A DNA stretch of 10,078 nt from positions 1-10,078 of the forward strand of contig JAFDJC010000098.1 in the NCBI GenBank assembly GCA_019307665.1. The letters are read 5' to 3'. The DNA is from Deltaproteobacteria bacterium (lineage in GTDB: Bacteria; Desulfobacterota; Desulfobacteria; Desulfobacterales; SURF-7). How positions within the stretch are numbered: the first letter of the stretch is position 1; every line of letters begins with the position of its first letter. The position numbers and the translations under genes were made by a program. This document shows, piece after piece, positions 1 to 6,845 of this stretch. The notes beneath the pieces were generated by a model. The model saw nothing but the letters and a program-made list of their open reading frames with translations, did not search any database and was not told the DNA's origin.

Positions 1-220
1 CGGTAATGTAGCACATGATTTGTCCGGTTAAAAATGGGTATAATGGATATAAGGTAATCGAAATCGTTAGTACAAAGATTAACGAACCTGCGATGATTGG
101 CATTTAGTCTGGGAGAGACTGCCTCGTTTCTCGTACTATAGGGGCACCCCCCTTAAATTCAAACTGGTTAAATGTGGGGCAGATCGTTCACCGCAAACAA
201 AATACTATATATAGTTTAAT
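1..220. other. Non-coding left flank
   Basis: No gene can be supported here. A plus-strand frame open from base 2 to a TAA at 29-31 would give only nine residues (GNVAHDLSG), so it could be the tail of a gene outside the window, but this is too short to judge. A perfect TATAAT lies at 39-44 without a good -35 partner. A weak hairpin (AGTCT 106-110, AGACT 116-120) and a 12-base AT palindrome (ACTATATATAGT, 204-215) are present. The palindrome lies just downstream of the stop of the minus-strand gene that begins at 1072, but it lacks the GC stem expected of an intrinsic terminator. Confidence 0.5.
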
Positions 221-1072
221 CTACTCTGATATTGCATTAAGTTCGACCAATGCCTCGAATGCTGATGGCCTGACAATAGAAAACTTGCCAAACCATTTAT
301 CATAAATTTTCAGTATCTGTTTTGATCGACAAAGATTGGATATCACGCGATCTGCAATAAGACGAAAGTCGGCATCATTTCTCCTTACTGCCAGAGCGAG
401 TGGCTCATATGAGAACAAGTCTGGAAGAATCGAAAAATTGTTTGGATTATCCGCGTTTAAGGCCAGGCCGATAAGTACAACCTGATCAGCAGCAAAAGCG
501 TCGATTTTTTCTTTTTCTAATGCATTCAGCCCTTCAACCATCGAGTTTAAAAAAATAATATTAGCATTAATTTGTGTTTTGGCAAATAGCTTTTTCAACT
601 CGATAGCGGTTGTTGTACCTTTCACAACTCCAATTTTTTTCCCAGTAAAATTGCCCCTGATTTTCTTGCCCTTTAAGGTCATAAATGAAGCACCAGTAAC
701 AAATGTAAGTTGCGTAAAATCAACAAGTTCACTGCGAGAAAGTGTTTTAGTAGTTGCCCCACACAATATGTCAATCTTTTTGTCAACCAATGCATGGAAT
801 CTCTCTTCAGCTGTCACAGGAACATATTCAATTTTTATATCGCTATCAATTTTATTTTTTATTTCAGCTACAATTTTTTTACAAAGATCTATAGAGTAAC
901 CGGCTGGTGTACCATCTTTGTCCAAAAAAGACATGGGTGGTTGAGCCTGACGATAACCAATTTTAATTTTTCCAGACTTTCGGATCTGTTGAAGAGTTCC
1001 TGTAAATTCTTGAGCTGATAGTGGGTTGATGAAAAATGCGACTAATAAAATGGTTGTCAGTATGCCTTTCAT
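221..1072 (-). CDS. Periplasmic amino-acid-type substrate-binding protein (SBP_bac_3 family)
   Basis: This is probably an exported solute receptor for a polar amino acid. The 283-residue product begins with a basic residue and a hydrophobic stretch (residues 3-17) ending in PLSA|QEF. That is a standard Sec signal peptide cleaved near residue 20, with no lipobox cysteine. The mature part has the usual order of the bacterial family 3 fold: KIKIGYRQAQPPMSF at 35-49, AGYSIDLCKKI at 57-67, a ligand-loop-like GATTKTLSR at 105-113, the second-lobe start GKKIGVVKGTTT at 144-155, and a terminal YDKWFGKF. The GYR and GATTxT motifs recall the glutamate/aspartate binding protein GltI, but the ligand is not proven. 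A longer reading from 1123 exists. ATG 1072 is preferred because it begins the signal peptide, has a GGAG nine bases upstream, and the likely promoter would start transcription downstream of 1123. No permease or ATPase gene is adjacent, so it must use a distant transporter or serve as an orphan sensor. Confidence 0.88.
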   Translation of the reverse strand: MKGILTTILLVAFFINPLSAQEFTGTLQQIRKSGKIKIGYRQAQPPMSFLDKDGTPAGYSIDLCKKIVAEIKNKIDSDIKIEYVPVTAEERFHALVDKKIDILCGATTKTLSRSELVDFTQLTFVTGASFMTLKGKKIRGNFTGKKIGVVKGTTTAIELKKLFAKTQINANIIFLNSMVEGLNALEKEKIDAFAADQVVLIGLALNADNPNNFSILPDLFSYEPLALAVRRNDADFRLIADRVISNLCRSKQILKIYDKWFGKFSIVRPSAFEALVELNAISE

Positions 1073-1124
1073 GCTGGTTATCTCCAATTTAGGGTTTGAG
1101 TAATCCGACTCTTTTAATTTCAAA

Positions 1125-1154
1125 ATAATGGCCTTTTCTCTCTAATATCGTCAA
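1125..1154 (-). promoter_or_regulatory. Candidate sigma-70 promoter of the substrate-binding protein gene
   Basis: On the minus strand, TTGACG (1149-1154, five of six consensus bases) is followed after 18 bases by CATTAT (1125-1130, four of six). Transcription would begin near 1118, giving a leader of about 46 bases before the ATG at 1072. The prediction rests on motif and position only. Confidence 0.4.
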
Positions 1155-1511
1155 ATGTCTAAGAAGCGCTTGTACAGTTCTTGAAATCATGCAAAATCAA
1201 ACGATAATGTTTTACACTACCTATGCGCTAACTAATTGAAGTATTCATAAAATTTAAGGTGGTCATTAGACCTGAACACATCTGATATTCCTATCAAGCC
1301 TGAAAGGGGTACAGTACAGTAGATATTGATACAATGCAAATTAAATTACAAAACCGAAATTCCATTTTATCGGAGTGAAAGCATCCTTTCAACCCTTACA
1401 GAAGATAAAACAGTATGGGTTTTTAATCCATATTATATCCATTGTTATTCCATATTGCCTTTTTGGTCTTTTTTTTATAAACAGATATCCAAGCGTTTCG
1501 CTTATCTTCAT

Positions 1512-1553
1512 AAAACCCCGCTTTAAGGTTCAGGCAATGCCTTGCGGGGTTTT
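1512..1553. terminator. Bidirectional intrinsic terminator
   Basis: AAAACCCCGC (1512-1521) and GCGGGGTTTT (1544-1553) form a perfect ten-base inverted repeat. The stem is extended by AAGG (1525-1528) pairing with CCTT (1540-1543), with three unpaired T's at 1522-1524. Both strands end in a T run after the GC stem, so it can stop transcription in both directions. It isolates the GH13 gene from anything transcribed upstream. The transcript it normally ends is not obvious, since the nearest plus-strand gene upstream lies outside the window. Confidence 0.85.
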
Positions 1554-1665
1554 CCTTTGTTAAATCTTTTATGGTTGAGTAATCCCTACCACTACCTGAC
1601 TGTTATACTCATCGTTTAAATTATCCATTATATTTGATATCTTAACCGAAAAATATAATATTTTA

Positions 1666-1694
1666 TTGAACAACTCACCGTTATTATATATGGT
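1666..1694 (+). promoter_or_regulatory. Weak candidate promoter for the GH13 gene
   Basis: TTGAAC (1666-1671) is followed after 17 bases by TATGGT (1689-1694), each matching four of six consensus bases. The surrounding DNA is very AT-rich, so chance matches are expected. The position, about 36 bases before the ATG, is reasonable. Confidence 0.25.
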
Positions 1695-1729
1695 TATTCT
1701 TATCAACATCAAACTTAACCGGTGAAGCC

Positions 1730-4240
1730 ATGAAAAAAAGAAATGAAAACTGGAAACCACTTGCCGAAAACAATTTAAAAGATATCAGGCAGATGTTTAA
1801 CCTTATTTTGCCTGACAAAGAATATGGCGATCTTGCTGAAACGATTTCCGACTATTGGGTTAAAATGCTCAAAAATGTCTGGAAAAACAAAGCCGATGCA
1901 ATCAAAGAAAAGGATTTAAAATTTAAGCCGTCTGATCCTTTATCAAGAATTCAACAAAAAACGGTCGTCATTTCCTATGCTGACAGTGTCACCGAAAAAG
2001 GTGAAAAATCCTTAGTCACTTTGGATAATTTTTTAGGAAAATATTTTCCTGCTGTTCGCGGCATGCACATGCTTCCTGCCTGCGAAGTAGCTGAAGATCG
2101 GTTTAATGACGGCTTTTTCTCACAGGTCGTCCGCGATCAAATTCATGGCGCTTTTGGAACCAATCAAAAATTTTCAGAGATGATGGAAAAATATTATTCC
2201 ATGGCTGATTTTGTTTTAAATCATGTGGATATCAACAATCCGATGTTTCAGGCCTACCTGAATGGTGATGATGATAAAGATGTTGAAAAAAAGGACTGTT
2301 TTTATATTTACACGGAAGAGGAATACCAGGACCATTGTACTCAAGGTGACTTTAGTCAAATTTTTCGGCCACGGCCCTTCCCGCTTTTTTCTATTTTCAG
2401 AAAAAAACCTGAGGATGAAAAATATAAAAATTTAGGCCATGCTGAAAAGGTTATTGAGATGCAAGCCTGTTTTAAGCATAACGATCTGCCGGAACCGGTT
2501 ATCAGCCTGCTTTCAATTTTTAATAAGATTAAAAATGATCAGATGCTACTAGCTGAAGATTACTGCCATATAGTAAACTTTAGGGATTATCTCAAAAACA
2601 ATACTGATATTGACCCGGACACCATTTTTACAACATCTGCAATCCAGGAAATCAAAAGCATACCCTATATTTTTCATGACCGTATTAAAAGCATGGAAGA
2701 TTTTCTGGAGGCAGTGGGATACATTAAAGATTCTGCTCTGGAATATGCTTCAAATTACCGGCAGTTTGACAACAATATTTTCGGCGAAGAGATACGGGCT
2801 CTTACAACCTTCAGCCATGTGCAGGTAGACCTGAATACGTCAACTTTTCAAGGGCTGAAAATGCTTGCCGATGATTTTTCGTGGTACTTAAGTCTGGATC
2901 TTGATATGCTCCGTCTTGACGCGGCAAACTTTGCCTTCAAAAAATGGAAAACAACCTGTTTTGGCTTGCCTGAAGTATCATCTCTGATGAAAATCCTTTA
3001 TCTTTCAATCGATTCTGTTTCCCCCAGGATTGTTGCCAATCTGGAAGTGAATGACCAGCTCGGCAGTATTTTATCTCAAATGGCTGATAAAAATGCGCCG
3101 CCACCGATGATGTACGATTTTCACCTGGCCGGTATACTTCCTGTTGTTTTCAATACTGGGAATGCAGAAATTCTTTTACGGATTTTTAAAAAAATTGCCG
3201 GTTATGATATCCCGAAAGAAAGCATACGATTCAGCCTGGCTGAAAGCCATGACGGAAAATCAGTTCGGGGAAGCCTTGATATCCTGACACTTGCAGAAAG
3301 GCAAGTGCTGGCTGATACGGTTGAACAAAATAAAGGCAGAGTTAAATACAAAGGCGTTCCTGAAAGGCAATCTGCTGTTGCCGAGTTTAAGGAAGTATGC
3401 AATGGAGCCAATATCGATTTTGAAAATTCAAAAAAAAGGCTCTTCAAACAGGGTGACCCCTCTGATACGACTTTATATCTTGATGAAAGCATTCGGAACG
3501 AATCAGATATTGCCGGCGCACTCGATATCAGCATGGATGACCTTACTGGAAATGATACACTCAGATTCTTTATCAACAAAGTCCTACACGGAAGGGAGCC
3601 CTATGAGCTTTGCGTCTCAACACGTGATTCCATGATCGAAATAGAGAACAATGAGCTTGAGGCTGAACGTTACCTGGCATTTTATACACTGGCGTTCGCA
3701 TTAATGGGTAGAAATGTTAAATCAATCTATTTTAATGATCTCATGGGATTGCCCAACGATTACGAAAAATTTGAGGAAAGCGGGGAGTTGAGAGATCTCA
3801 AAAGAACCAAATCAGATTATCAAAAGCTTGAAAACCTTTCTAAAGACAATACGTCAATTCAGTATCGCATTGCAAAAGGTATCAACAACATTATCGCTCT
3901 AGTGGATTCCGATCCTGCATTAAATTTCCGGGGGAATGAAGCCGAAGCCCGGCTCCCTTCGGGCGACAATCCTTCCAAATCTGTAGCTGTTATTCATACC
4001 TTTTATCAAAATCATCACACATTGATTGTTGTCAATATCGGGCAGCGTGCAGAGGAAATAACGATTGACCTTGACCGGTTCAACCTTTCTGACCGGCAAT
4101 CCCTGTTTGACAATATAAACGGTCAAAAAATCATGTCCGGCGCAGATGGGAAACTGGCGATGACACTTCAACCATATCAGCGCCTATGGATTTCAAGGGA
4201 ATCAATAGAAATCCCCCAGGAAATGTTATTGAAAAATTAA
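1730..4240 (+). CDS. GH13_18-type sugar phosphorylase, enlarged variant
   Basis: This is a glycoside hydrolase family 13 enzyme of the sucrose/glucosylglycerate phosphorylase group. Members reversibly phosphorolyse an alpha-glucoside to glucose 1-phosphate with retention, in the cytoplasm. No signal peptide is seen. Markers in order are VVISYADSV (79-87), FVLNHVD (161-167), RPRPFPLF (213-220), VQVDLN (364-369), nucleophile Asp397 in LRLDAANF, acid/base Glu439 in ANLEVND, His507-Asp508 in ESHDGKSVRG, PYELCVSTRD (624-633), FNDLMGLPND (668-677) and a C-terminal beta domain ending PYQRLWIS (815-822). By remembered alignment it is closest to E. coli YcjM-type glucosylglycerate phosphorylase, but relatives have about 480-560 residues and this has 836. 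The excess is mainly an insertion of about 125 residues at 226-352 and one of about 65 at 547-620, plus a slightly longer N-terminus. HDGIG of known enzymes is HDGKS here. The start has GGTGA four bases upstream. It stands alone, so the acceptor substrate cannot be inferred from neighbours. Confidence 0.85.
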   Translation: MKKRNENWKPLAENNLKDIRQMFNLILPDKEYGDLAETISDYWVKMLKNVWKNKADAIKEKDLKFKPSDPLSRIQQKTVVISYADSVTEKGEKSLVTLDNFLGKYFPAVRGMHMLPACEVAEDRFNDGFFSQVVRDQIHGAFGTNQKFSEMMEKYYSMADFVLNHVDINNPMFQAYLNGDDDKDVEKKDCFYIYTEEEYQDHCTQGDFSQIFRPRPFPLFSIFRKKPEDEKYKNLGHAEKVIEMQACFKHNDLPEPVISLLSIFNKIKNDQMLLAEDYCHIVNFRDYLKNNTDIDPDTIFTTSAIQEIKSIPYIFHDRIKSMEDFLEAVGYIKDSALEYASNYRQFDNNIFGEEIRALTTFSHVQVDLNTSTFQGLKMLADDFSWYLSLDLDMLRLDAANFAFKKWKTTCFGLPEVSSLMKILYLSIDSVSPRIVANLEVNDQLGSILSQMADKNAPPPMMYDFHLAGILPVVFNTGNAEILLRIFKKIAGYDIPKESIRFSLAESHDGKSVRGSLDILTLAERQVLADTVEQNKGRVKYKGVPERQSAVAEFKEVCNGANIDFENSKKRLFKQGDPSDTTLYLDESIRNESDIAGALDISMDDLTGNDTLRFFINKVLHGREPYELCVSTRDSMIEIENNELEAERYLAFYTLAFALMGRNVKSIYFNDLMGLPNDYEKFEESGELRDLKRTKSDYQKLENLSKDNTSIQYRIAKGINNIIALVDSDPALNFRGNEAEARLPSGDNPSKSVAVIHTFYQNHHTLIVVNIGQRAEEITIDLDRFNLSDRQSLFDNINGQKIMSGADGKLAMTLQPYQRLWISRESIEIPQEMLLKN

Positions 4241-4279
4241 ACACTTCTACTTTTCAGTATATGTCAATGGTCATTTAGC

Positions 4280-5164
4280 CTAAAAAGAAGGGTTTGCATA
4301 ACAGAAAAGACAATTATGGAAACATGGATGAAGGCTGTACGAGCCTACGTCTGACGATGCCAGGCAGCCGCAGCCGGCTTCTATTCTCTGCCCCCTGTCT
4401 TTGGCAAGAGAAATCTTACCTCCGAAAAGTTTTGACAGGTATTCGTTCGGTATACAAGCGCTTTGTGAAACAGTAGATTCAGAAGGGAGCATATTTAAAA
4501 TCTTTTTTTCACAGCACGTAAAGAGTGAAATTCCTCTTTCATGAAGTGTCTTTTCCATTCCAAGAAGAATATTTGTCTTTTTTTCAACCGACGGATCAAA
4601 AAAAGAAATGCCGATACCTGCAGACCGCTTTTTTATCTTAGCATACAGATCAACAAAGCTCGTAATACACCTGTCTATGCCGCAATCTCCTGCTCTGCCT
4701 GCAATGATTTCAAAATCGCAAAGATTGTTTTTCGTATACCCGTTGTTGTCTTTATAAAAACATATCGGATCAAATCGCCACTGGATGGTTTTTGCATTAA
4801 ATCGCATACAAAGCTCATCCATCTGGTCAAGGCGATCTTTAAGTGAAGGCACATTCGGTTCGAGAAGCGAATTAAATGAGTTGATGGTAAAATTAAAAAA
4901 AAGGTTGTAGCCCTTTTCAAGAAGTGATTCTCCAAAACCGCCCTTTAAAAACAGGTTGAAATTTTTTGACCAGAATACAATCGTATGAACCTTTTCACTT
5001 GAAGCATCTACATTGAACCTTTTTTTTGAATAGGGGTTCACTACTTCAAAGTATCCCTTATTTATACGGTCCATAAACCAGTCCATATAAAATGCCGGAA
5101 TATCGGTCCGCCTTGATGCGGAAATTACTGTTTTCAGGCCAAATTGTTTCAAGACAGAGGTCAT
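4280..5164 (-). CDS. DUF1848 family protein with C-terminal CX3CX2C motif
   Basis: The 294-residue protein matches the DUF1848 family, whose function is not established to my knowledge. The family signature near the start is ISASRRTDIPAF (14-25), then VFWSKN (63-68). The C-terminus carries GCGC (264-267) and HPCFHNCLFCYANP (279-292). In that segment Cys281, Cys285 and Cys288 form CX3CX2C, the spacing that holds the 4Fe-4S cluster in radical SAM enzymes. Here it sits at the extreme C-terminus rather than near the N-terminus, so an Fe-S cluster is likely but radical SAM chemistry is inference. The gene starts 12 bases after the stop of the small upstream gene and is probably the last gene of the prmA-lysA transcript. 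The ribosome-binding site before ATG 5164 is weak. It converges on the GH13 gene with a 39-base gap that shows no clear terminator hairpin. Confidence 0.82.
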   Translation of the reverse strand: MTSVLKQFGLKTVISASRRTDIPAFYMDWFMDRINKGYFEVVNPYSKKRFNVDASSEKVHTIVFWSKNFNLFLKGGFGESLLEKGYNLFFNFTINSFNSLLEPNVPSLKDRLDQMDELCMRFNAKTIQWRFDPICFYKDNNGYTKNNLCDFEIIAGRAGDCGIDRCITSFVDLYAKIKKRSAGIGISFFDPSVEKKTNILLGMEKTLHERGISLFTCCEKKILNMLPSESTVSQSACIPNEYLSKLFGGKISLAKDRGQRIEAGCGCLASSDVGSYSLHPCFHNCLFCYANPSF

Positions 5165-5176
5165 GTCCGTTTTATA

Positions 5177-5530
5177 TCAATTCGATTTTCTGTCTGCCAG
5201 CGAGATCACCTTGCCGGAGTTGTCTTTTTCAGAGGCTTTGTCCTTTTCAGGGTCTTCATCTTTTTCAACAGGAGGGACTGGTTCAACATGATGGTCTGGC
5301 GGACATTCAACAGGTTCAAGGCGCATCTTGTTTCCATTCATCGTAAACTCGGCGCCGTCAATATAAACATCCTTAAGAATCCATGTTACAGTCTGCAAGG
5401 GAATTTGAAGCAGCAGCAGTCTGACATTGTACCAGTCTTTTTTAACATCAGGTAAAATATCCTCTATTCGTGCAAATCCCGCCGGCTTGTCTTCGAAGTA
5501 TATTATAACAACGTCGTTTTCATGTGCCAT
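5177..5530 (-). CDS. Small conserved-looking protein with acidic/charged tail, unknown function
   Basis: I do not recognise a named family. The 117-residue product has two parts. Residues 6-74 look like a compact, beta-rich domain (VVIIYFEDKPAGFARIED, then a hydrophobic strand LLLLQIPLQTVTWIL at 38-52, then DGAEFTMNGNKMRLEPV). Residues 75-107 are a Pro/Glu/Lys/Asp-rich, probably disordered tail, ending in a short motif KVISLADRK (107-115). It has no signal peptide, membrane segment or cysteine pair; the only cysteine is Cys76. The start lies two bases after the stop of the decarboxylase gene, and an AGGA inside the end of that gene serves as a somewhat distant ribosome-binding site. Tight spacing implies co-transcription and possibly translational coupling. 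A housekeeping or regulatory role is a guess from context only. Confidence 0.75.
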   Translation of the reverse strand: MAHENDVVIIYFEDKPAGFARIEDILPDVKKDWYNVRLLLLQIPLQTVTWILKDVYIDGAEFTMNGNKMRLEPVECPPDHHVEPVPPVEKDEDPEKDKASEKDNSGKVISLADRKSN

Positions 5531-5532
5531 TT

Positions 5533-6798
5533 TCAGATGGTTTCCTTTAATATGTTCTCTTTAAAGTCAAGCGTGGCAAAATGATCTTCAATCGTCTCTT
5601 CTCTTCTGATCAATTCAATTGAACCGTCAGCTCTTAAGAGCAGTTCCTTTGGACGAAGCCTGCCGTTATAGGTGAAACCCATGGAGTGCCCGTGTGCGCC
5701 TGTGTCGTGAATAACAAGGAGGTCGCCGTCTTCAATTTCCGGAAGCCTGCGCTGGACGGCAAATTTGTCATTATTTTCACACAGTGCACCGACAACATCC
5801 ACCGGCACCCCGTCAGGCGCATCCGGCTTGCCGTGAACCGTTATTTCATGATAGGCTCCGTATATTCCCGGACGCATCAGTGACGACATGCAGGCATCGA
5901 CACCGACATATTTTCGGTAGGTATTTTTTTTATTTATGGCCCTGGTTACTAGAACACCATGCGGACCGGTCATGTAGCGTCCGCTTTCAATATGAAAGGC
6001 AGGGGCATATCCGTTTCTTTCCCTGAACCGGTCGATACATTTTGCAATCTCTTTTCCCATGACAAAAATATCAAGCGCCTTATCTTCATGACTATACGGA
6101 ATGCCGAACCCTCCGCCGATGTTGAAAAACTCAAACCTGATACCGAGATTTTTCGTAATTTTTTCTGCAAGATCGGACAGCATCCGGGCCGTTTCCACCA
6201 TATAGCTGTGGTTGAGCTCATTTGACACCAGCATTGTATGAAGGCCGAATCTTTTCGCGCCAAGTTCCTGTGCCGAACGAAAAGCATCAATAACCTGTTC
6301 ATTGCTGATGCCGTATTTGGCCTCAACCGGGTTACCGATAATATCGTTGCCGGTTCTTGCCGGACCCGGATTGTATCTAAAACAGATCAGCTCAGGCATC
6401 TTTGGAACTTTTGGAATCAATGTGATGTCATCAAGATTCAGAATGCATCCTCCATCGGAAAGGGCGACTTGAAATTCCTCATCGGTTGTATTGTTGGATG
6501 TAAACATCAAATCTTCACCAAAACTGCCTGCCTCTCTGCACAATACAAGTTCCGGAATCGAACTGCAGTCGAATCCAAATCCAATGCTTTTCATGATTTC
6601 CAGAATACGAGGGTTGGGCAGCGCCTTGACGGCATAGTATTCTCTGAAACCTTCAATACCTGAGAAGGCTTCAATAACCAACCGGCCGGTCTCTCTGATA
6701 CCTGCTTCGTCATATATATGAAAAGGCGTTCCAAAATGGTCTGCAGCTTTTTCAAGGACCGGTGAAAGACGATCGCTGAATTCTTGGCTAATCGGCAT
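5533..6798 (-). CDS. lysA: Diaminopimelate decarboxylase-like PLP enzyme
   Basis: This is a fold-type III PLP-dependent decarboxylase. It most likely converts meso-diaminopimelate to L-lysine and CO2, the last step of lysine synthesis in the cytoplasm. Its 421 residues match the family length. Motifs in order are YYAVKALPNP (54-63) with the PLP lysine Lys58, HTMLVSNELNHS (187-198), the phosphate-binding IGGGFG (227-232), HIESGRY (269-275), LCENNDKF (339-346) with Cys340-Glu341 at the substrate site, and HDTGAHGHSMGFTYN (364-378). Classical LysA proteins have CESGD and GAYG at the last two sites. CENND with GAHG is, from memory, a recurrent clade in clostridia and anaerobes also annotated LysA, so the substrate is probable rather than certain. 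Another polyamine-type decarboxylase is the alternative. A strong AAAGGAGG (6810-6817) precedes the ATG by 11 bases. The gene follows prmA by 31 bases. Confidence 0.85.
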   Translation of the reverse strand: MPISQEFSDRLSPVLEKAADHFGTPFHIYDEAGIRETGRLVIEAFSGIEGFREYYAVKALPNPRILEIMKSIGFGFDCSSIPELVLCREAGSFGEDLMFTSNNTTDEEFQVALSDGGCILNLDDITLIPKVPKMPELICFRYNPGPARTGNDIIGNPVEAKYGISNEQVIDAFRSAQELGAKRFGLHTMLVSNELNHSYMVETARMLSDLAEKITKNLGIRFEFFNIGGGFGIPYSHEDKALDIFVMGKEIAKCIDRFRERNGYAPAFHIESGRYMTGPHGVLVTRAINKKNTYRKYVGVDACMSSLMRPGIYGAYHEITVHGKPDAPDGVPVDVVGALCENNDKFAVQRRLPEIEDGDLLVIHDTGAHGHSMGFTYNGRLRPKELLLRADGSIELIRREETIEDHFATLDFKENILKETI

Positions 6799-6817
6799 GA
6801 ACTGCTTTTCCTCCTTT

Positions 6818-6845
6818 ACTGGTTTTTCTTTACCGGTTTTTCTTT
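6818..6845 (-). repeat. 14-base tandem duplication across the prmA stop codon
   Basis: On the minus strand, AAAGAAAAACCGGT (6832-6845) is directly followed by AAAGAAAAACCAGT (6818-6831), one mismatch apart. The next bases, AAAGGAGG, begin like a third copy and form the ribosome-binding site of the decarboxylase gene. The prmA stop TAA (6830-6832) lies on the boundary between the two copies. Confidence 0.85.

Larger units (their letters stand above)
1155..1729. other. Gene-poor intergenic region (about 575 bases)
   Basis: No convincing gene is present. Short frames on both strands (for example 1326-1526 plus and 1569-1760 minus) lack ribosome-binding sites and composition typical of coding DNA, and some run through the terminator hairpin. 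The region holds degenerate repeats around TCCAT (1427-1455), a small hairpin AAGCG-TTT-CGCTT at 1491-1503, a strong terminator at 1512-1553 and a weak promoter for the downstream GH13 gene. Because the terminator has no coding gene directly ahead of it on either strand, an untranslated transcript ending there is possible but unproven. Confidence 0.5.

Noticed and set aside
201..216. AT palindrome ACTATATATAGT considered as a terminator for the substrate-binding protein gene
   Set aside because: It has no GC pairs beyond one per arm and is followed by only a short T run, so it is too weak to call.
1073..1123. Extended N-terminus of the substrate-binding protein
   Set aside because: It would put 17 polar residues before a standard signal peptide, lacks a ribosome-binding site, and begins upstream of the predicted transcription start.
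1427..1455. TCCAT repeats considered as a CRISPR-like or iteron array
   Set aside because: There are only three degenerate copies of about 11 bases with no spacer structure.
1326..1563. Overlapping small plus-strand frames, one with a hydrophobic stretch resembling a membrane segment
   Set aside because: There is no proper ribosome-binding site or recognisable family, and the frames run into the terminator hairpin. The hydrophobicity follows from T-rich DNA.
3202..3579. Minus-strand frame of 125 codons inside the GH13 gene
   Set aside because: It is a shadow of a well-supported coding region, with no motif or ribosome-binding site.
4241..4279. Shared terminator between the convergent GH13 and DUF1848 genes
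   Set aside because: No inverted repeat of useful length was found in the 39-base gap.
6238..6663. Plus-strand frame of 141 codons antisense to the decarboxylase
   Set aside because: The sense frame has clear catalytic motifs. The antisense product is not recognisable and has no start signal.
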